Shown piece after piece: positions 30,904 through 34,670 of a DNA stretch of 34,670 bases. The position numbers and the translations under genes are program-made. Numbering within the stretch: the first letter of the stretch is position 1; each line of letters begins with the position of its first letter. Below the pieces are notes generated by a model. The model was not told the origin of the DNA, made no database searches, and saw nothing but the letters and a program-made list of their open reading frames with translations. The stretch is taken from NCBI GenBank assembly GCA_964447605.1, contig CAYUTA010000026.1, positions 1 through 34,670 on the forward strand, given 5' to 3'. This DNA is from CAYUTA01 sp964447605 (lineage in GTDB: Bacteria; Bacillota; Clostridia; Christensenellales; CAG-138).

Positions 30904-31737
30904 TTACTTACCGTTTCTGCGGCGGACAATGTACTTGTTCGTCGGGTTCTTTGTCTTACGCGTCTTGTAGCCGAGCGCCGGCTTGCCCCACGGGGTGACC
31001 GGGCCGGGGCGGCCGATCGGGCTCTTACCCTCGCCGCCGCCGTGCGGGTGATCGCAGGGATTCATAACCGAGCCGCGGACCGTCGGGCGGATGCCCATGT
31101 GGCGCTTTCTTCCGGCCTTGCCGATCTGGATGTTCTGGTGATCGATGTTGCCGACCTGGCCGATGGTCGCCTTGGCGTTGAGCGGGATGAGCCGCACCTC
31201 GCCGCTGGGCAGACGCACCTGCGCGTACTTGCCCTCCTTGGCCATCAGCTGCGCCGCGTTGCCCGCGCTGCGAACCAGCTGCGCGCCCTTGCCGGGCTTG
31301 AGTTCGATGCAATGGATCATCGTACCCACCGGGATACTGGCGATTTCCATCGCGTTGCCGACCTTGATGTCGGCGTCGTTGCCGGAGACGACCGTGTCGC
31401 CCGCCGTCAGACCGAGCGGCGCGATGATATAGCGCTTTTCGCCGTCGGCGTAGTGGAGCAGCGCGATGTTGGCGCTGCGGTTGGGGTCGTACTCGATGGA
31501 GAACACCTTTGCGGGCACGCCGTCCTTATTGCGCTTGAAGTCGATGATGCGGTACTTCCTGCGGGCGCCGCCGCCCTGGTGGCGGACGGTGATCTTGCCG
31601 CTGTTGTTGCGGCCCGCCTTGCCGCGCAGGTCGGTCGTAAGCGACTTTTCGGGCGTGGTGCGCGTGATCTCGTCGAAAGCGGAAACCGTCATGCCGCGCT
31701 GGCCCGGGGTCGTCGGGTTGATCTTGCGAATTGCCAT
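30904..31737 (-). CDS. rplB: 50S ribosomal protein L2 (uL2)
   Basis: 277 residues. It is needed for subunit joining and peptidyl transfer. The conserved HPHGGGEGKSPIGR loop (His about residue 230) is intact; the residue pair before it reads NPCDHPHGG, where NPNDHPHGG is most common. GGGARRKYRIIDFKR is the RNA-binding domain. AAGGAGG precedes the ATG. 14 bases after rplW. Confidence 0.98.
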   Translation of the reverse strand: MAIRKINPTTPGQRGMTVSAFDEITRTTPEKSLTTDLRGKAGRNNSGKITVRHQGGGARRKYRIIDFKRNKDGVPAKVFSIEYDPNRSANIALLHYADGEKRYIIAPLGLTAGDTVVSGNDADIKVGNAMEIASIPVGTMIHCIELKPGKGAQLVRSAGNAAQLMAKEGKYAQVRLPSGEVRLIPLNAKATIGQVGNIDHQNIQIGKAGRKRHMGIRPTVRGSVMNPCDHPHGGGEGKSPIGRPGPVTPWGKPALGYKTRKTKNPTNKYIVRRRNGK

Positions 31738-31751
31738 GCTCTTGTGCCTCC

Positions 31752-32048
31752 TTACTGCGAGATGCTGTCGAAGAACTCGATGCCTTTGGAATCCTTCTTC
31801 AGCTTCACATAAGCCTTTTTGCTGGAAGCGGTGCGGCCCACGTGCGCGCCCTGACGGCGCTTCTTGCCATCGGAGTTGATGGTGTGGACACTTTCGACCT
31901 TTACGCCGAATACTTCTTCCACCGCGTTTTTGATCTCGATCTTGTTGGCGTTTTTATCGACCTCGAACGTGTAGGTCTTGGACGGAAGGTGATCGTAGCT
32001 CTTTTCCGTCAGAACCGGCTTTTTGATGATATCGTACGGGCTCTTCAT
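31752..32048 (-). CDS. rplW: 50S ribosomal protein L23 (uL23)
   Basis: 98 residues, normal. YDIIKKPVLTEKSYDHLPSK and YTFEVDKNANKIEIKNAVEEVFGVKV are typical. It is the docking site for SRP and trigger factor at the exit. Its ATG overlaps the rplD stop by one base (TGATG), so the two are coupled. Confidence 0.98.
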   Translation of the reverse strand: MKSPYDIIKKPVLTEKSYDHLPSKTYTFEVDKNANKIEIKNAVEEVFGVKVESVHTINSDGKKRRQGAHVGRTASSKKAYVKLKKDSKGIEFFDSISQ

Positions 32049-32668
32049 CAGACGTACACCTCCTCGATCTTCCTGGCCGAATCCGTGGTGAGGATCAGCT
32101 TGTCGTACTTGAGAATCTCATACACGTTGAGCGTGCTCACCAGCGTGGTCTTGACGCCTGGGATGTTGCCCGCCGCGCGTTCGACCGTGGGATCGGATTC
32201 CGGCAGCACGATGAGCGCCTTTTGCGCCTCGACCGCGGCCAGCACCTTGATCATTTCCTTGGTTTTGCCTTCCGGAATGTTCAGCGCGTCAAACAGGATC
32301 AGTTCATCGCCGGCCACCTTGCTCGAAAGCGCAGATTTCATGGCCAGGCGCTTGACCTTCTTGTTGACGCGGATGCTGTAATCACGGGGCTTGGGCGCAA
32401 ACACCACGCCGCCGTGCCGCCACTGGGGCGAGCGGGTCGAGCCCTGACGGGCGCGGCCGGTGCCCTTCTGCCGCCACGGCTTGATGCCGCCGCCGCGCAC
32501 CTCCGCGCGGGTCAACGCGCTCTGCGTGCCCTGCCGGCAGTTGGCCAGGTGCGCTCTGACGACCTCGTGCAAAACATATTCGTTGACAGGCTGTCCAAAA
32601 GTGGCTTCGGAGAGCTCATAATCGCCGACTTTTTTGCCGGTAATATCGACTACTGCAACCTTAGGCAT
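32048..32668 (-). CDS. rplD: 50S ribosomal protein L4 (uL4)
   Basis: 206 residues, normal. The tunnel loop GGGIKPWRQKGTGRARQGSTRSPQWRHGGVVFAP-type segment is intact. In E. coli, L4 represses the S10 operon through its leader; here the leader upstream of rpsJ is structured but differs, so control by L4 is only a possibility. 16 bases after rplC. Confidence 0.98.
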   Translation of the reverse strand: MPKVAVVDITGKKVGDYELSEATFGQPVNEYVLHEVVRAHLANCRQGTQSALTRAEVRGGGIKPWRQKGTGRARQGSTRSPQWRHGGVVFAPKPRDYSIRVNKKVKRLAMKSALSSKVAGDELILFDALNIPEGKTKEMIKVLAAVEAQKALIVLPESDPTVERAAGNIPGVKTTLVSTLNVYEILKYDKLILTTDSARKIEEVYV

Positions 32669-32684
32669 TTTCGTCTCCTCCTTC

Positions 32685-33311
32685 TTACTTGACGCTGCTT
32701 CTCACGGAGACTACGCTGCCCTTCGCGCCGGGAACGGCGCCCTTGACAAGCAGAAGATTCCGCTCTGCGTCCACGCGCACGACCTCGAGGTTCTGCACGG
32801 TGACGTTCTCATTGCCCATGTGGCCGGGCAGGTTCTTGGTCTTAAACACGCGCGACGGGCTGGAGCAGGCGCTCATGGAACCCACGCGGCGGTGGTAATG
32901 CGAACCGTGCGTCATGCGGCCGCGGGCCTGGTTGTGGCGCTTGATGACGCCTGCAAAGCCCTTGCCCTTGCTCTTGCCGGAGATGTCGACCTTGTCGCCC
33001 TCGGCAAATACGTCCGCTTTCAGAACCTGTCCCACCTCATAGGAAGCGGCGTCGTCGAGCTTGAACTCTTTCAGGTACCGCAGAGGTTTTACGCCCGCTT
33101 TGGCACAGTGGCCCGTCCGCGGCTTGGCGCTGAGCTTTTCGCGCATTTCGCAAAAACCGACCTGGACGGCGTCATAACCGTCGGTTCCCGTGGTCTTTTT
33201 CTGGATGACGGGGCAGGGACCGGCTTCAATGACTGTCACTGGGATCATGGTACCGTCAGTGCGGAACATCTGCGTCATACCGATCTTTTTGCCCAAAATG
33301 GCTTTCTTCAT
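32685..33311 (-). CDS. rplC: 50S ribosomal protein L3 (uL3)
   Basis: 208 residues. KKAILGKKIGMTQMF opens it and the GHMGNENVTVQNLEVVRVD block closes it. The tip segment reads GSMSACSSPSRVFKTKNLPGH, where GSMGASATPGRVFKG is usual; this loop reaches toward the peptidyl-transferase centre. GGAGGT precedes the ATG. 21 bases after rpsJ. Confidence 0.98.
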   Translation of the reverse strand: MKKAILGKKIGMTQMFRTDGTMIPVTVIEAGPCPVIQKKTTGTDGYDAVQVGFCEMREKLSAKPRTGHCAKAGVKPLRYLKEFKLDDAASYEVGQVLKADVFAEGDKVDISGKSKGKGFAGVIKRHNQARGRMTHGSHYHRRVGSMSACSSPSRVFKTKNLPGHMGNENVTVQNLEVVRVDAERNLLLVKGAVPGAKGSVVSVRSSVK

Positions 33312-33332
33312 GGTTTACCTCCGATGGTTTGC

Positions 33333-33638
33333 TTACAGTTTGATCTCGATGTCCACACCGGCGGGAAGATCGAGCTTCATCAGCGCGTCGACCGTCTTGG
33401 CCGAGGGCTGTAAAATATCAATCAGGCGCTTGTGCGTGCGCATCTCGAATTGCTCACGGCTATCCTTATACTTATGGGTCGCGCGGAGAATCGTCACAAT
33501 CTCCTTTTCCGTGGGCAGGGGGATCGGGCCGCTGACCTGCGCGCCCGTTCTCTTGGCGGTTTCGACGATCTTTTCGGCGCTCTGGTCGATCAGACTGTTC
33601 TCGTACGCCTTGAGCTTAATGCGGATTCTGTTTGCCAT
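33333..33638 (-). CDS. rpsJ: 30S ribosomal protein S10 (uS10)
   Basis: 101 residues. ANRIRIKLKAYENSLIDQSA opens it, and the SGPIPLPTEKEIVTIL loop and RTHKRLIDI motif are intact; S10 also acts with NusB in antitermination. The start is ATG 33638 with GGAGGA upstream; an upstream in-frame extension to 33749 lacks a ribosome site. First gene of the 32-gene cluster; the promoter is at 33891-33919. Confidence 0.98.
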   Translation of the reverse strand: MANRIRIKLKAYENSLIDQSAEKIVETAKRTGAQVSGPIPLPTEKEIVTILRATHKYKDSREQFEMRTHKRLIDILQPSAKTVDALMKLDLPAGVDIEIKL

Positions 33639-33884
33639 ATTATTATTCCTCCTTCGGTTTGTGAGACGGTACACAAGGCCGTGTGTTTCCCTCTTCATAA
33701 GGCACGCGCAGCCGTTTCCAGCTGTCGCTTCCCGGGTGTGGGACTGCACGATGATTCCTCGTTGCCCGCCCTCGCCCTTTCAAAAACAGGCGTTTGGGTC
33801 TGAGCGGAAATTACCCGGATGGCACGCCGGCAACCTCCCGATCATCCCATGCACGCGCCATAAAGCTGCCTTTACGGCGCGAAC
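33639..33884 (-). promoter_or_regulatory. Structured leader of the S10 operon
   Basis: From the predicted start (about 33884) to rpsJ there are about 246 nt with no gene. The RNA begins with an 11-bp stem (GCGCC G TAAAG / CTTTA T GGCGC, 33880-33870 with 33865-33855, one G-U, loop of 4), starting within a few nt of the 5' end. The G-U would be a mismatch on the other strand. Further weak stems and a TTTTT (near 33784) are present, but no clear terminator. Confidence 0.5.
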
Positions 33885-33890
33885 ATGACT

Positions 33891-33919
33891 ATTCTACAAG
33901 AAGATATGGGCGAATGCAA
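33891..33919 (-). promoter_or_regulatory. Promoter of the S10-spc-alpha operon
   Basis: On the minus strand: TTGCAT (33919-33914), 17 bases, TAGAAT (33896-33891). It lies between the lipoprotein gene and rpsJ, with a T/A-rich stretch just upstream of -35 (a possible UP element). No other equally good promoter was found within the gap. Confidence 0.6.
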
Positions 33920-33995
33920 GTCTTTTTTTAAGAAACATGCGGGAATGACAAACGTTTTTGGGACAGGTGGGCATAACCGCCAAATTCCGCCCATT

Positions 33996-34409
33996 TTAAT
34001 CGCTCGGGTTGCTCTGAATCAAGGAGTCGAGCTGCGAAGCTTCCTTATAGGACATGCGCAACCAGTCCCCGTCGCCTTCCTTTATAAACATATTGCCAAA
34101 GTGATAGAACGCCCGCCTGGTTCCGTCGGTATAGGAGATGGCGATCACGACGGTCTCCCCGACATAGTCGTCCGGATTTTCGGAAAATTTCTTCTCCAAA
34201 GACAGGCCGTTGAGATATTCTGTTATCTGCCGCGTCTTTTCGGATGAGGTATAGGTTCTGGCCCTTTCCTCGCTTTGCGGCAGCGTCATAATCATTACGC
34301 CGGCAATGTTGTCATTGGAAACGCGCAGCCGCGCGCCCGCGCCGCACCCGGGCAGCAATGCGCCTGCCAACGCTGTTATCATACAGGCCAACAACCATTT
34401 TTTCAACAA
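33996..34409 (-). CDS. Small lipoprotein of unknown function, TTG start
   Basis: A 137-residue protein with a lipoprotein signal (KKWLLACMITALAGALLPGC; lipobox LPGC, Cys about residue 22). The mature part is mixed alpha/beta, with IAGVMIMTLPQSEERARTYTS and a C-terminal part DGTRRAFYHFGNMFIKEGDGDWLRM; I do not recognise a family. The start is TTG 34409 with AAGGAG 8 bases upstream; no ATG in frame is nearby. It is an outer-surface protein and probably not part of the ribosomal operon, which has its own promoter just after. Confidence 0.75.
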   Translation of the reverse strand: MLKKWLLACMITALAGALLPGCGAGARLRVSNDNIAGVMIMTLPQSEERARTYTSSEKTRQITEYLNGLSLEKKFSENPDDYVGETVVIAISYTDGTRRAFYHFGNMFIKEGDGDWLRMSYKEASQLDSLIQSNPSD

Positions 34410-34503
34410 TACAACCGCTCCTTATAAGCCGTTTCCGCACAAACAGCGCTTAGGCTGAACCGCATTGCCGGGTTCGCTTCCCCGGCCCGTATATCAGCAA
34501 GCT

Positions 34504-34512
34504 ATTTTAACA
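34504..34512 (-). promoter_or_regulatory. Extended -10 promoter of the lipoprotein gene
   Basis: TGTTAAAAT on the minus strand, about 95 bases before the TTG start. A perfect TATAAT lies at 34628-34623 further upstream as an alternative. The remaining 34410-34670 stretch holds no gene; GGGCGG/CCGTCC (about 34588-34603) is a small dyad. Confidence 0.4.
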
Positions 34513-34670
34513 CATTTTTATGGCAATGGACAGTCGTTTTTTTGCGCCGGGTCGTTTGGAGCGTGTAATATTGCGCGGTGGCCGACGGGCGGCGCGCCGT
34601 CCTGCGTTACAAATATCCTTGTATTATAGAGTAGTAGTTTATAAAGCCCCTCTGCAAGGGCGATATGCTA

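Overview
The window looks like chromosome from an uncultured or poorly described gut member of the Clostridia (Christensenellales-like is my best guess). It is GC-rich, with Shine-Dalgarno sites close to AAGGAGG. The S14, S4, L24, L36 and adenylate kinase proteins are of the cysteine-containing, zinc-type kind usual in Firmicutes. It also carries host-glycan (GH112) and CotH genes. Taxonomy is inferred from gene content only.

Left part (1-9247): an AT-rich end (1 to about 1270) holds a flavodoxin-like reductase and a gene-poor stretch full of inverted repeats, one of which resembles a mobilisation oriT. It looks like the remnant of a mobile element. Next come a sirtuin with a probably leaderless mRNA, a stand-alone MreB-family actin, and, on the minus strand, a 1131-residue exported protein with four lamin-tail-like domains, a chitobiase-C-like domain and a CotH kinase domain. 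An N5-(carboxyethyl)ornithine synthase-like enzyme follows, then an AraC regulator.

Centre (9248-15749): a sugar operon divergent from the AraC gene. It encodes a lipoprotein solute-binding protein, two CUT1-type permeases, a 69-residue two-helix membrane protein and a GH112 galactosyl-HexNAc phosphorylase. The expected role is import of galacto-N-biose or lacto-N-biose (mucin or milk glycan cores) followed by phosphorolysis to galactose-1-phosphate and N-acetylhexosamine. No ATPase, HexNAc kinase or gal genes are linked. An AT-rich control region with three copies of TTGTTMAAAA precedes the operon.

Middle junction (15750-17455): hairpin-rich DNA, a 67-residue acidic orphan protein, and two small paralogous XRE-type regulators. 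Palindromes lie in front of the regulator genes, and one sits between the orphan protein and the first regulator.

Right part (17456-33638, minus strand): a full S10-spc-alpha cluster of 32 genes from rpsJ to rplQ, including secY, adk, map, a KOW protein, infA and rpoA. Oddities are an L5 with a 157-residue Ala/Lys/Glu-rich N-terminal extension, an L17 with two insertions, a TTG start on infA, and three unusually long intergenic gaps with hairpins. A promoter and a structured leader of about 246 nt precede rpsJ. A small lipoprotein gene lies upstream of that promoter. I saw no tRNA, rRNA, CRISPR array, complete insertion sequence or replication origin.
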